Origin: Candidatus Nitrotoga fabula
GTDB taxonomy: Bacteria > Pseudomonadota > Gammaproteobacteria > Burkholderiales > Gallionellaceae
Reading direction: 5' to 3'
Length of the DNA: 64,000 bases
Assembly: GCF_905221025.1 (NCBI RefSeq)
Contig: NZ_CAJNBL010000002.1
Coordinates: 54,602 to 118,601 of the forward strand
Both the position numbers and the translations under genes were made by a program. Shown here piece by piece: positions 9,533 to 19,298 of the stretch. Position 1 is the stretch's first letter; each line of letters opens with the position of its first letter. The notes beneath the pieces were generated by a model. That model ran no database searches, was not told the origin of the DNA, and worked only from the letters and a program-made list of their open reading frames with translations.

Positions 9533-10342
9533 TTACCATAGAAATGCACTGGCTTTCTTTCCCAGTATTTTGCCATTGAAAACCAGGGTAGCGGGAGATT
9601 CAGACAGGCCGGTGCAGACATGCAGCGGCAACAAATGCTCTTCCCTGGGATGGCAGTAATCAGCGTAGGGGGCATCTCGCCAATGAATCAGTCTGGTTTC
9701 ACGTTCCTGTGCTGAAAATCTGCTATTAGTGCAGGTTTCAACCAGCCAGTCGTCAAATGCGACATTTTTTTCATCTTCCCCCTTGCCGGATGCAAAAAAT
9801 GCCTTCATGTTGTGGAAAGAAAAGCCGGAACCAATGAACAGGATATTTTCCTGTCGCAAACTTCTCAGGGCTTTCCCGATTTTTATATGCAATTCCGGGT
9901 CTAGACTATGAACCAGTGATAGCTGAACGCAAGGAATGGATGCTGCTGGGAACATGATTTTTAACGGGACAAACAGGCCATGATCGAATCCTCGCTGCGC
10001 ATCCAGACGCGCCTGCACGCCATGCTGCTGCAGCAGGTGAACCATTTTTCCTGCAATCTCCGGGGAACCGGGGCAAGAATACTGTATCTGGTAAGATTCT
10101 TCCGGAAAACCATAATAATCGAACAGCAGCGCAGGCGCTTTGCCGCTGGTTACGGTAGCCATATCCGCTTCCCAATGTGCGCTGATCACTACAATTGCAG
10201 ACGGGTTTCCCAATTGTTGCGGCACCCTCTGCAAGAAATCGACAAGCTGCCGGTGTCCTGCGTCACCCAGAAGAGGCAATGGACCGCCTCCATGGGGCAG
10301 GAACAGAACGCGGCCGGGTTGATCTGGATTTTTGGGTTTCAT
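9533..10342 (-). CDS. DODA-type extradiol aromatic ring-opening dioxygenase family protein (YgiD-like)
   Basis: A 269-residue class III extradiol dioxygenase-like protein, related to 4,5-DOPA dioxygenase and E. coli YgiD. Candidate metal ligands are the histidines in LPHGGGPLP (near residue 15), SAHWEAD (near 55) and FDHGLFVPL, with a further conserved SGFSFHNM. The natural substrate in bacteria is usually unknown. The ATG at 10342 is preferred over an upstream in-frame ATG because GGAGG lies 6 nt before it. It is minus-strand, 117 nt after mtfA in transcription order. Confidence 0.87.
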   Translation of the reverse strand: MKPKNPDQPGRVLFLPHGGGPLPLLGDAGHRQLVDFLQRVPQQLGNPSAIVVISAHWEADMATVTSGKAPALLFDYYGFPEESYQIQYSCPGSPEIAGKMVHLLQQHGVQARLDAQRGFDHGLFVPLKIMFPAASIPCVQLSLVHSLDPELHIKIGKALRSLRQENILFIGSGFSFHNMKAFFASGKGEDEKNVAFDDWLVETCTNSRFSAQERETRLIHWRDAPYADYCHPREEHLLPLHVCTGLSESPATLVFNGKILGKKASAFLW

Positions 10343-10459
10343 GATTGTCCTCCGTTCCCTGTAGTGTACATGCCACAAAATTCTTTGCTGACCGAGTTGC
10401 CACCGGCAGCCGGTGCAGTCGATGCCTGTGCCGGGCAGCGTTCCCGGGTAGCGTTCATG

Positions 10460-11236
10460 TTACCCATGCGCATGAAACCGGATTAAGGGGTGTTGCCGGT
10501 AAAAGGATTGCAGATTTTCGTACACTTCTGCAGAGAACGCATGCAAAACTGCGGGTGCGCAGAAAAAATATTCACTGGACACGGCAAAAAATTCTGCCGG
10601 GCTGGTTGCGGCATAGGGGTGGATGCCGGTGTACTGTCCCTGTTCCATTTTTTTCTGTAACTGCTGATATGCCGTGCTGAATACCGTTGCCCATCCGGGA
10701 ATAGACCTGCTTTCATGAAGCGGCGGCAAACCGTTGCTGGTTCCGTCCAGCATATCCAGTTTATGGGCGATTTCATGAATGATGACATTATGCCCATTCT
10801 GGAGGTGATGCAAATCCAGTTCAATGTCATCCCAGGAGAGCACTACCGGCCCTTTAAACCAGGATTCTCCGCTTAACGTATGCTCATGGCGGTGAACAAC
10901 GCCATCGCGATCCATTTCGTCCCGGCTTACGCGGAAGGATGCTGGATAAATCACGATATCGGTCCATTCAGACAGCAAGTCAGAATCCAGATTCAGAATC
11001 GGCAGACAAGCTTGCGCTGCAATCATGACGCGCATTTCCTGAGTAACGGGCAGACCAATGCCAACGAAATTTTTTTGATGGAGGAACAGGGTGCTCAGCT
11101 TTCTCAGGCGGGCTTTTTCGACCGCACTCAATCCATCCAGCATCCACAATTTCCCGGTTGCAGCTTGCCAGTGGCCATGCCGTAGTGCATGCCGGCGCAG
11201 GACGTAACGGGTTTTCATGCGTTTGAAAAAATTCAT
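10460..11236 (-). CDS. mtfA: MtfA-family zinc metallopeptidase (M90)
   Basis: A 258-residue protein of the MtfA (YeeI) family, cytosolic zinc peptidases. In E. coli MtfA binds the glucose repressor Mlc and so affects PtsG expression. The zinc motif HEIAHKLDMLDG (HExxH) lies near residue 150, followed by EFFAVSSEYFF, where the glutamate is a likely third ligand. The N-terminus MNFFKRMKTRYVLRRHAL matches the family, so I placed the start at 11236, 49 codons inside a longer open frame. It follows the GST gene by 113 nt on the same strand. Confidence 0.88.
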   Translation of the reverse strand: MNFFKRMKTRYVLRRHALRHGHWQAATGKLWMLDGLSAVEKARLRKLSTLFLHQKNFVGIGLPVTQEMRVMIAAQACLPILNLDSDLLSEWTDIVIYPASFRVSRDEMDRDGVVHRHEHTLSGESWFKGPVVLSWDDIELDLHHLQNGHNVIIHEIAHKLDMLDGTSNGLPPLHESRSIPGWATVFSTAYQQLQKKMEQGQYTGIHPYAATSPAEFFAVSSEYFFCAPAVLHAFSAEVYENLQSFYRQHPLIRFHAHG

Positions 11237-11349
11237 ATGGGCAGGCTGTTCCTTCAAAAACGAAGCACTTGAGCAAGGAATTGTGGCCCCATGATAACAG
11301 GCAGCATTGCGGGAAACCGTTTTATTCCACCGGGAGTCGGTTTTAAAAA

Positions 11350-12033
11350 TCAACTGAAACCGGCTCCCCCGAAAAACAGGCACGGGTCACCGGGACGCCA
11401 CGGTGGATATTTTTTCATGGATACAGCCAATAGCCGGGAATTCAGGAATCGATTCAACCACTGCCTGACTTCCGGATAGGGAGATGATTCAAACCATTCG
11501 GCATCCACTGCTGCAAACTGCCGCACAAACGGGAGAATGGCAGCATCGGCTAGCGCAAAATGAGGCGCAGTTACATGATGGTTTGATTGTAGCCGCTGTT
11601 CCAGTTCAGCCAGAAACCGTTCTCCCTGCTGCCGGTAATGGAATCGGGAAAATTCCGGGTACCGGTCGGCATATTTATAGCGATCTAGATCGGGTTTGAA
11701 ATCCAGATCATTCCTGTGGATCAGCTGCATGTCATCTTTCATCTCCACCCCGGAGCCGAGCCATTGGGCCGGATCGTTTTTGTGCAATGCCCAAAGCATG
11801 ATGTCCAGGCTTTCATCAATCACGCTGCCATTTTCAAGCTGCAATACCGGAACGGTGCCTTTGGGAGACAGGGCCAGCATTGCTTCAGGCTTGTGGCGCA
11901 ACTCGATTTCCCGAAGCTCCACCTCAACCCCGGCTATGGCAATCGCCAGACGTGCCCGCATCGCATAGGGGCAACGCCGGAAACTGTATAAAACAGGCAC
12001 TGCAGGCGGGATGAACGGTTTTTTGTCAGTCAT
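11350..12033 (-). CDS. Glutathione S-transferase family protein
   Basis: A 227-residue GST-like protein. The N-terminal thioredoxin-fold half has the motif YSFRRCPYAMRARLA (about residues 16-30) with a CxxA-type active site in place of a catalytic Tyr or Ser, then GTVPVLQLENGSVIDES, which forms the glutathione-binding cis-Pro and Ser site. The C-terminal helical domain follows. This resembles glutaredoxin-like or Omega-type bacterial GSTs acting in thiol transfer or dehalogenation. Substrate is unknown. It starts at ATG 12033 and is probably the first gene before mtfA. Confidence 0.85.
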   Translation of the reverse strand: MTDKKPFIPPAVPVLYSFRRCPYAMRARLAIAIAGVEVELREIELRHKPEAMLALSPKGTVPVLQLENGSVIDESLDIMLWALHKNDPAQWLGSGVEMKDDMQLIHRNDLDFKPDLDRYKYADRYPEFSRFHYRQQGERFLAELEQRLQSNHHVTAPHFALADAAILPFVRQFAAVDAEWFESSPYPEVRQWLNRFLNSRLLAVSMKKYPPWRPGDPCLFFGGAGFS

Positions 12034-12091
12034 GCCGGATTCCGGTTTAAATTCTGTCTGAAGGTGAAAATTCGAAGCTGTATCCGGATGG

Positions 12092-12196
12092 TTCTGGAAC
12101 CCTTGAATGATTCTGGAACCCTTTGAATCCTCGAGAAAATCGGACTGGTTACGTCATTGCCGGGAATCCGGAAAAATCACCTAGGAAAAATCACCT
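12092..12196. repeat. Two short near-tandem direct repeats
   Basis: In the gap between metE and the GST gene, a unit beginning TTCTGGAACCCTT occurs at about 12092 and again at about 12111, and GGAAAAATCACCT occurs at 12170-12182 and 12184-12196. They look like recent slippage duplications. No function is visible. Confidence 0.6.
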
Positions 12197-12273
12197 GAAT
12201 GATAGCCCGAAAGGTACAGGATTTTCCGGATTTCCGCTTCTGTCTCCCGATCATCGCATGAACCGTGGTGCGG

Positions 12274-14562
12274 TCATGCCCGGACGGGTGCATTTTCAGG
12301 CCATGTGTTGCGCAGTGCCTGTGCCACGGCAACCATGTTGCGCAGCGCCTGTTCCACTTCCGGCCAGTTGCGTGTTTTCAGGCCGCAATCCGGGTTTATC
12401 CATAGACGTTCGGGCGGGATCACATCGCACGCCTTGTGCATCCGGCGCAGCATTTCTTCCTGGCTGGGCACGCGCGGCGAATGGATGTCATATACCCCAG
12501 GGCCAATGTCGTTCGGATAGTGAAAGATCCGGAAAGCTTCCAGCAGCTCCATGTCCGAGCGCGATGTCTCGATCGTAATCACGTCGGCATCCATCGCAGA
12601 GATGGCGGGCAGAATGTCGTTGAACTCCGAATAGCACATATGCGTGTGAATTTGCGTGGTGTCCTGCACGCCGCCGGTGCTGATGCGAAATGCGCGAACC
12701 GCCCAGTCAAGGTAATGCGCCCAGTCCCTGCGTTTTACAGGCAATCCTTCACGCAGGGCAGCTTCATCTATCTGTATGATGCCGATTCCTGCCTTTTCCA
12801 GATCCAGAACCTCATCGCGAATGGCCAGGGCGATTTGCAGCGCCGTATCGGCACGAGGGATATCATTGCGCACGAATGACCATTGCAGGATAGTGATCGG
12901 CCCGGTGAGCATCCCCTTTACCGGTTTGCCGGTCAGGCTTTGCGCATACAAGCTCCATTCGACGGTCATGGGTTGAGGGCGCGAGACATCGCCATGCAGG
13001 ATGGGGGGCTTCACACAGCGCGAGCCATAGCTCTGTACCCAGCCATGCTCGGTAAAGGCAAACCCTTTCAACTGTTCGCCAAAATATTCCACCATGTCAT
13101 TACGTTCCGCTTCTCCATGCACCAGCACATCCAGCCCCAGCTCTTCCTGTTTTGCCACCGCATGCCGGATTTCAGCCTGCATTGCCGTGCGGTATTGTTC
13201 CGGACTCAACCGGCCTTGCCGGTAGCTTGCGCGTGCGCTGCGGATGGTTTCGGTTTGCGGGAATGATCCAATGGTCGTCGTTGGAAAAGGCGGGAGCCGA
13301 AATCGCCTTTGCTGTGCTGCAATGCGATCGGGGAAAGGGGAGGCGCGGTTTTCATCAGCAGCTTTCAAGGCAGAAATTCGCTGATGAACAGCAGGGTCGT
13401 AGCACAAAGTCGAGAACAACCGGTTCTCCAGTATCGAATTGGTTCGGGCCACCTGCGCGGCAATGTCTTGCTTGCCCTGCGTAACGCCGTGCGCCAGGGT
13501 AACGACTTCTTCCAGTTTCTGCGTGGCGAATGCCATCCAGCTTTTGATGTCTGCATCCAGCCGGCATTCCTGTGCCAGATCCACGGGCACATGCAGCAGG
13601 GAACAGCTGGGGGCAATCCATAACCGCTCGCCCAGCGCTGCGTGCAATTCATCCAGTATCTGCAGCGAAGCAGGCAGGTTGTTGATCCAGATATTGCGCC
13701 CGTCCACAATGCCTGCGGAAAGAACCTTATCTGCCGGAAACTCCCGGATAAAGGCATGCACCTGCAGCGGGTCGCGCACCAGGTCAAGATGCAGCCCGGA
13801 TACCGGCAAGGCTTTCAGCAGTTCGGCGTGGTTGTCCACGCTGTCAAAATAGGTGGTGAGCAGGATTTTGGGGCACTCCTGCGACAGGCTGGCATAGGTT
13901 CCGGCAAGCGCATCGACCCATTCTGGCGGCAGATCGAGTGCCAGCACCGGTTCGTCCAGCTGTACCCATTCCACGCCCTGCGCTTTCAGGAGCGCCAGAA
14001 TATGCCGGTATACCGGGATGAGCCGGGGCAACAAGTCCAGGCGGCAGAATCCATCCTGCTTTTCCTTGCCCAGGTACAGGTAGGTGAGCGGGCCGATCAA
14101 TACCGGTTTGACATTGATTCCCAGCGCCTTGGCTTCTGCCACTTCATCGAACAGCCAGGAGCTGCCCAGGTGAAATTCTGTCGTCTCCCGAAATTCCGGG
14201 ACCAGATAGTGATAATTGGTGTCGAACCATTTGGTCATTTCCATTGCGGGCTGCTGTGCATTGCCGCGTGCAAGCTGGAAATAGCGGGAGAGGGTGGTGG
14301 TTCCCTGAAAGCCGAAACGCTCCGGAATGGCTCCCAGCAGGACGGTCATGTTCAGCATCTGGTCATACCATGCGAAATCCCCCGCCGGAATCAGGTCCAG
14401 GCCTGCATCGCGCTGCACCGCCCAGTGCCTTGCCCGCAAGGCTTTGCCCACTGCAAGCAGGGCAGTTTCATCCAGTTCGTTTTTCCAGTAGGCTTCCAGA
14501 GCCTTCTTGAGTTCGCGTTGCGCGCCGATGCGCGGAAAGCCGAGATTGTGCGTAATGGTCAT
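12274..14562 (-). CDS. metE: Cobalamin-independent methionine synthase
   Basis: A 762-residue cytosolic enzyme transferring the methyl group of 5-methyltetrahydrofolate-triglutamate to homocysteine, the last step of methionine synthesis. The N-terminus [20 protein letters not shown] is the family signature. The C-terminal half carries the zinc site (HTHMCYSEF and the later NPDCGLKTR) and [14 protein letters not shown]. The start at 14562 is chosen because AAGG lies 6 nt upstream and the frame then opens with the conserved sequence. The gene is divergent from metR, with 89 nt between the starts. Full length for the family. Confidence 0.96.
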   Translation of the reverse strand: MTITHNLGFPRIGAQRELKKALEAYWKNELDETALLAVGKALRARHWAVQRDAGLDLIPAGDFAWYDQMLNMTVLLGAIPERFGFQGTTTLSRYFQLARGNAQQPAMEMTKWFDTNYHYLVPEFRETTEFHLGSSWLFDEVAEAKALGINVKPVLIGPLTYLYLGKEKQDGFCRLDLLPRLIPVYRHILALLKAQGVEWVQLDEPVLALDLPPEWVDALAGTYASLSQECPKILLTTYFDSVDNHAELLKALPVSGLHLDLVRDPLQVHAFIREFPADKVLSAGIVDGRNIWINNLPASLQILDELHAALGERLWIAPSCSLLHVPVDLAQECRLDADIKSWMAFATQKLEEVVTLAHGVTQGKQDIAAQVARTNSILENRLFSTLCYDPAVHQRISALKAADENRASPFPDRIAAQQRRFRLPPFPTTTIGSFPQTETIRSARASYRQGRLSPEQYRTAMQAEIRHAVAKQEELGLDVLVHGEAERNDMVEYFGEQLKGFAFTEHGWVQSYGSRCVKPPILHGDVSRPQPMTVEWSLYAQSLTGKPVKGMLTGPITILQWSFVRNDIPRADTALQIALAIRDEVLDLEKAGIGIIQIDEAALREGLPVKRRDWAHYLDWAVRAFRISTGGVQDTTQIHTHMCYSEFNDILPAISAMDADVITIETSRSDMELLEAFRIFHYPNDIGPGVYDIHSPRVPSQEEMLRRMHKACDVIPPERLWINPDCGLKTRNWPEVEQALRNMVAVAQALRNTWPENAPVRA

Positions 14563-14651
14563 GATCATCCTTCGTAAAAAGGATGGTATCTTCGGCAAAT
14601 CTGCATTATTATGCAAATTCATTATTTAAATATTTATCATTAAATTTATTC
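14563..14651. promoter_or_regulatory. metE-metR divergent control region
   Basis: This 89-nt AT-rich spacer must contain both promoters and the MetR operators. It includes the palindromic TGCATTATTATGCA. I did not find a perfect match to the enterobacterial MetR consensus (TGAA-N5-TTCA), so operator positions are not assigned. Confidence 0.55.
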
Positions 14652-15587
14652 ATGATATCTATGCTGGAATTACGCCACCTGCATATGCTGAAAGCTCTGG
14701 TCGAAAGCGGCAATCTCTCCCGTGCCGCGCAGCGGTTGCACCTGACGCAGTCGGCAATTTCGCATCAGGTAAAACAGATTGAAGATCACTACGGCGTACT
14801 GGTGTTCGAACGCAAAACCCAGCCGTTGCGGCTGACGGCTACCGGCCAACGGCTGCATGTTCTGGCGGAAACTGTGCTTGCGCAAGTGGCAGAGGCCGAG
14901 CGCGACATCGCCCGCATCGTGGAAGGGCAGGCGGGTCGCCTGCGCGTGGCAGTGGAATGTCATACCTGCTTTGAATGGCTCATGCCCGCAATGGATATTT
15001 TTCGGGAGCACTGGTCGGAAATCGAACTGGACCTGGTATCCGGTTTCCATGCAGATCCGCTTGCCCTGCTGCGCGAAGATCGCGCCGATCTGGTCGTGGT
15101 ATCCGAACACCGCAAGCATGGGGCGAACGGAGTGGTTTATCACCCGTTGTTCGGTTTCGAAATTATCGGCATTGTGTCCCGACTGCACAGGCTGGCACAG
15201 AAAGAATACCTCACCCCGCAGGATTTCACGGACGAAACCCTGGTGACCTATCCGGTTCCGGAAGAAATGCTGGATGTCATCCGTATTTTTCTAAAACCGC
15301 ACGGGGTCGAGCCGAAGCGGCGAACCGCAGAACTGACGGTGGCGATCCTGCAACTGGTTGCCAGCCGCAGGGGGATTTCCGCCATGCCGAGCTGGGCAGT
15401 GCAAGGCTACCTGAGAACGGGCTATGTGCAAGGCTTGCGCCTGGGCAAAGAAGGATTGTTCGGTGAACTCTATGCCGTTACGCATGGGGAAGCCGCAAAA
15501 ACCGCCTATATGCAGGATTTTCTGGAAACCGTGCGGGCAGTCAGTTTCAATACCTTGCCCGGGCTGATCCCGTTATCGCCAGCCTGA
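14652..15587 (+). CDS. metR: LysR-type regulator MetR
   Basis: A 311-residue LysR-family transcription factor. The N-terminal winged helix-turn-helix (about residues 5-65: SAISHQVKQIEDHYG) is followed by a substrate-binding domain. The stretch VAVECHTCFEWLMPAMDIF matches MetR, which senses homocysteine and activates metE. Position next to and divergent from metE supports this, along with probable autoregulation. Start ATG 14652 (or ATG 14661, three codons later); the longer frame from 14583 runs into the promoter spacer and is unlikely. Confidence 0.92.
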   Translation: MISMLELRHLHMLKALVESGNLSRAAQRLHLTQSAISHQVKQIEDHYGVLVFERKTQPLRLTATGQRLHVLAETVLAQVAEAERDIARIVEGQAGRLRVAVECHTCFEWLMPAMDIFREHWSEIELDLVSGFHADPLALLREDRADLVVVSEHRKHGANGVVYHPLFGFEIIGIVSRLHRLAQKEYLTPQDFTDETLVTYPVPEEMLDVIRIFLKPHGVEPKRRTAELTVAILQLVASRRGISAMPSWAVQGYLRTGYVQGLRLGKEGLFGELYAVTHGEAAKTAYMQDFLETVRAVSFNTLPGLIPLSPA

Positions 15588-16044
15588 ACGGAATCATGGG
15601 GCTGCCACCAAACCAGCGGCCATTCCCCTCGCAGAACAAGCTACAAGTGCGAAGTTTGAACATCTAGCGGTGGATCCGGCAATCAGTTCGGCTGCAGGGC
15701 TTGCATGGGTTCCTCTTCTTGTTCGGTGGTGATGCCGGTGAGGGCTGAAACAGTAGCTGCCGCAACTTGCCGTGCCATGCATTCTCTTATGCATAGAGGT
15801 ACGATGTGAATTATTTCATACTGGGTTGTTAAAATAAGATAAAGTCACATTTACAACGCTTTTTTATCGTTCGTGTCAAACCAATTCATAACCACAGCCA
15901 TGACTTTGAAGAAATAACGCCCGAAAAATATTCGGATTTGTTCCTATGAAATAAATCTGAAAATATTTTGAATATGGCTCACTCAATGAGCCACTACCGC
16001 TTCTATTATGAGTTCATCCAAATTTATTCAACAAGGAGGAATTC
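15588..16044. other. Gap between metR and the CRISPR-Cas region
   Basis: The first 200 nt are GC-rich, then the sequence turns AT-rich from about 15790. An open frame on the minus strand (15594-15794) is not convincing. A weak hairpin CCGAA/TTCGG occurs near 15925. The abrupt composition change suggests that the left boundary of the CRISPR-Cas insertion lies near 15.8 kb, which is inference. Confidence 0.4.
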
Positions 16045-16140
16045 ATGTGGAGTGTCATCAGAAATAATCCAGACCGAATGGTATTTTTCGGATGCATGTT
16101 TGGTGGAATGGTATTGTTCTTTGTAAATATGGTGTATTGA
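16045..16140 (+). CDS. 31-residue putative membrane peptide
   Basis: A small ORF, MWSVIRNNPDRM then a hydrophobic helix (about residues 12-31: VFFGCMFGGMVLFFVNMVY). An excellent Shine-Dalgarno (AAGGAGGAATTC) lies directly before the ATG at 16045, which is stronger than that of cas3. The peptide has a polar N-terminus, one transmembrane segment and glycine motifs (CMFGGM). I do not recognise it. It lies 161 nt upstream of cas3 on the same strand and may be independent of it. Confidence rests on the ribosome-binding site and the membrane-helix composition. Confidence 0.5.
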   Translation: MWSVIRNNPDRMVFFGCMFGGMVLFFVNMVY

Positions 16141-16301
16141 TGATTATGGATTTCCCTTACTTAAATTGCAAACGAAGATTTATTGTCAAGGTACTTGCTA
16201 TCCAGAATATTGCTGAACAGCTAGATTATTTGCCAGCATGAGATGATTAGATAAAAAATATTTGTGAAAAGTGCAGACCTTAAAACAGCAGAGATATTCG
16301 C

Positions 16302-18554
16302 ATGAACGGCAAACAAAAGAATTTAGTACTTGCACATGTACGCCAAGACAATGGTGGTAAGTGGCACGAACATTTACTGGACGAACATCTGCTAGGCGTA
16401 GCTGGACTTGCTGCCGATTTTGCCGCTGATTTTGGTTCCAGTGACTGGGCGAGCATTGCCGGGTTATGGCACGACATTGGCAAGTTCAGCATGGAATTTC
16501 AACGATATATAAAATCCGCAAGCGGCTACGATACTGAAGCACATATCGAAGGCGCACCGGGTCGAGTTGACCATTCCACGGCTGGTGCAATACACGCAAT
16601 TCGACAATTCGGCAAACATGGTCGAATTTTGGCTTATCTGATTGCAGGTCATCATGCCGGATTACCTGACTGGCATTCCGCAGAAACAGGAGGAAAAGCA
16701 CTCTCCATTCGAATTGGGATAGAGCAAAATCATTTGCTTGATCGCATACCTGCTCTAGCCATCCCACAAGAAATTTTCGCAAGACCAAAGCCATCTACTA
16801 AACCGATTGGCGGCGCTGAAGGCTTGCACTTGTGGCTGCGCATGTTGTTCTCCAGTTTAGTGGATGCGGACTTCCTTGATACTGAAAAATTTATGAATAA
16901 TACTCAGGCAGCTGCCCGCTCTAGATATCTTGGTATAGGCGATTTAATGGATCGTTTCGATAACCACATGACACACCTTGAGAAAAATGCAGAAAACTCC
17001 ACAGTTAATGCTATTCGTTCCGATATTTTGCGTCAGTGCCGTCAAAAAGCTGCGCTTACACCAGGTCTATTTTCTCTGACCGTGCCCACTGGTGGTGGTA
17101 AAACTTTATCAGGCATGGCATTCGCCTTGCAACACGCTATAAGGAATAAAAGGAAGCGCATCATTTACGTCATTCCATACACCAGTATCATTGAGCAGAC
17201 GGCTAGCATTTTTCGCGACATATTTGGTGATAACGTAGTCGAACATCATGCTAATCTTGACCCGGAAATAGAAAATGCTCGCTCGCGTTTGGCTACGGAA
17301 AACTGGGATGCCCCAATCATAGTTACCACCAACGTTCAGTTTTTTGAATCACTGTTTGCCTCACGCACCAGCCGTTGTCGCAAATTGCACAACATCGTAA
17401 ATAGCGTGGTGGTACTGGATGAAGCACAGTTGTTACCTCCAGAATTTCTGCAACCAATTGCCGATGTTATGAACCAATTGGTTAAAAATTACGGTGTGAC
17501 GTTCGTACTTTCTACCGCCACCCAGCCAACGCTTGGTTCATTCACATTTTTTGGCGGCAAGCCTTTTCGTGGGCTAGATAAGGTTTGCGAAATTATGGAT
17601 GACCCTGATGTCCTGTATCAAAAACTGAAGCGGGTGGAAGTCAGCATTCCAACTGATTTGCGAACACCAAGCAATTGGGAAAGTGTTGCGTCAGAATTGA
17701 TCCGACATCCATCGGTGTTGTGGATTGTCAATCGCCGCGATGATGCGCGCGAGCTGTATCGCCTGATGACAGCCAAAGAGGATGGAAAAAATACATTGCA
17801 TTTATCCGGATTAATGTGTGGTGAACACCGCAGCAAAGTTATTGCTGACATTAAGGCGCGATTGGATCGCAATGAACCGGTGCGTGTTATTAGCACCCAA
17901 CTGGTTGAAGCAGGAGTGGATATTGATTTTCCTGTTGTATACCGGGCTTTGGCAGGACTTGATTCGATTGCACAGGCAGCAGGGCGATGCAATCGCGAAG
18001 GAAAGCAGAATGCTATGGGTCAGGTAGTAATATTTGTTCCGCCGAATCCGCCACCACCAGGCATGTTGCGACAAGCTGCGCAAATATCCGTCAGCCTGTT
18101 ATCTGGTGGGGTAAACAATGTATTGGGGCGTGATCTTTCCAGGCAATTTTTTGAGCACCTTTATGTACGCGCACCTTCGCTAGATAAACACGGTATTTCC
18201 GACGACCTTACACGCGATGCGCACGATTGTCAGATTCAATTTCGCACTGTTACGAAAAAATTCCAGTTGATAGATGACAGCACTTATCAGCCCATTCTGG
18301 TACGCTATTGCGATAGCGATGAATTACTCAACAGATTGGAAATAGATGGCCCGCATCATAAGTTGATGAGAAAGCTGCAACGTTATTCGGTGAATCTCCC
18401 CAAGCGCTTGTTTAATCAACTCGAAAAGCAGGGTGATATACAGGAAAGCAAAAAATTGCCGGGAATTTATTTTCAGGTATGCAACACACTTTATGATGAT
18501 TTGCTGGGTGTGGTGATTGATGGCAACGTAGCCCCCGATGAACTGGTTATATAA
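16302..18554 (+). CDS. cas3: CRISPR-associated nuclease-helicase Cas3 (type I-C)
   Basis: A 750-residue protein that degrades Cascade-bound target DNA, with 3'-5' ssDNA translocation and nicking. The N-terminal HD nuclease includes GLWHDIGKF (near residue 55), VDHSTAGA and AGHHAGLPD. The SF2 helicase part has Walker A PTGGGKT (about 263-269), Walker B DEAQ in VVLDEAQLLPPEFL, motif III STATQPTL and motif VI QAAGRCNREG. All key motifs look intact. Start ATG 16302 has only a weak ribosome-binding site. It is the first gene of the cas operon, 18 nt before cas5c. Confidence 0.95.
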   Translation: MNGKQKNLVLAHVRQDNGGKWHEHLLDEHLLGVAGLAADFAADFGSSDWASIAGLWHDIGKFSMEFQRYIKSASGYDTEAHIEGAPGRVDHSTAGAIHAIRQFGKHGRILAYLIAGHHAGLPDWHSAETGGKALSIRIGIEQNHLLDRIPALAIPQEIFARPKPSTKPIGGAEGLHLWLRMLFSSLVDADFLDTEKFMNNTQAAARSRYLGIGDLMDRFDNHMTHLEKNAENSTVNAIRSDILRQCRQKAALTPGLFSLTVPTGGGKTLSGMAFALQHAIRNKRKRIIYVIPYTSIIEQTASIFRDIFGDNVVEHHANLDPEIENARSRLATENWDAPIIVTTNVQFFESLFASRTSRCRKLHNIVNSVVVLDEAQLLPPEFLQPIADVMNQLVKNYGVTFVLSTATQPTLGSFTFFGGKPFRGLDKVCEIMDDPDVLYQKLKRVEVSIPTDLRTPSNWESVASELIRHPSVLWIVNRRDDARELYRLMTAKEDGKNTLHLSGLMCGEHRSKVIADIKARLDRNEPVRVISTQLVEAGVDIDFPVVYRALAGLDSIAQAAGRCNREGKQNAMGQVVIFVPPNPPPPGMLRQAAQISVSLLSGGVNNVLGRDLSRQFFEHLYVRAPSLDKHGISDDLTRDAHDCQIQFRTVTKKFQLIDDSTYQPILVRYCDSDELLNRLEIDGPHHKLMRKLQRYSVNLPKRLFNQLEKQGDIQESKKLPGIYFQVCNTLYDDLLGVVIDGNVAPDELVI

Positions 18555-18572
18555 AAATCAGGGAAAGGAAAC

Positions 18573-19298
18573 ATGAAAACATTTTGCTTAGAAGTCGCAG
18601 GCGATTTTGCTTGCTTTACTCGGCCTGAAATGAAGGTAGAACGTGTCAGCTACGATGTGATTACACCTTCTGCCGCCCGTGCCGTGTTCGAAGCCATCCT
18701 GTGGAAGCCTGCTATTCGCTGGCAAGTGACTAAAATCGAGGTTCTGAAGCCAATCAAGTGGATCAATCTTCGGCGCAACGAGGTTGGCGCAGTAACTTCT
18801 TCACGCAATGTGCAAACCGCAATAAACAATGGTAGTGGAGACCTTGGACTTTATATTGAGGACGAACGCCAGCAGCGTGCCGGTTTATTTCTACGCGATG
18901 TCGCTTATCGGATACATGCCAGATTTGAATTACGCGATTCTTCCCATCATAAAAAAAATTATCCGCATCTTGTAAAAGTTCGTATTAACGACCCAGACGA
19001 ACAGCATTCTGCTGACGCAGCAAATATACCTGCAAAATTTTTAAACATGTTCGAGCGTCGAGCCAGCAAGGGCCAGTGTGTGAATCAACCCTATCTGGGT
19101 TGCCGCGAATTTGCAGCCAGTTTCCGATTAATCAAGGACGCTTCCACCGAAACTCCTCCGATTGCAGAAAGCCGCGATCTAGGCTGGATGCTCCATGACA
19201 TGGACTACAGCGACCCGAGCAGCCCTAATCCGTATTTTTTTCGTGCAGAAATGAAAAACGGCGTGTTGAATTTAGCTGATGTGGAGGTGCGGGGATGA
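18573..19298 (+). CDS. cas5c: Cas5c (Cas5d), type I-C crRNA endonuclease/Cascade subunit
   Basis: The 241-residue RAMP protein matches the type I-C Cas5 family: FCLEVAGDFACFTRPEMKVERVSYDVITPSAARAVFEAILW-type N-terminus with the glycine-poor RRM fold. In type I-C systems, which lack Cas6, this subunit cuts the CRISPR repeat to give mature crRNA and stays bound to the 5' handle. AAGGAAAC precedes the ATG. Its stop overlaps the cas8c start by 4 nt (ATGA). Full length for the family. Confidence 0.94.
   Translation: MKTFCLEVAGDFACFTRPEMKVERVSYDVITPSAARAVFEAILWKPAIRWQVTKIEVLKPIKWINLRRNEVGAVTSSRNVQTAINNGSGDLGLYIEDERQQRAGLFLRDVAYRIHARFELRDSSHHKKNYPHLVKVRINDPDEQHSADAANIPAKFLNMFERRASKGQCVNQPYLGCREFAASFRLIKDASTETPPIAESRDLGWMLHDMDYSDPSSPNPYFFRAEMKNGVLNLADVEVRG

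Noticed and set aside
14563..14651. Cobalamin or SAM riboswitch upstream of metE
   Set aside because: Only 89 nt separate metE from metR and no riboswitch core elements are seen; MetR control fits better.
15594..15794. Minus-strand open frame of 66 codons after metR
   Set aside because: No ribosome-binding site, and composition rich in His/Arg/Cys with no family resemblance; it overlaps only noncoding DNA.
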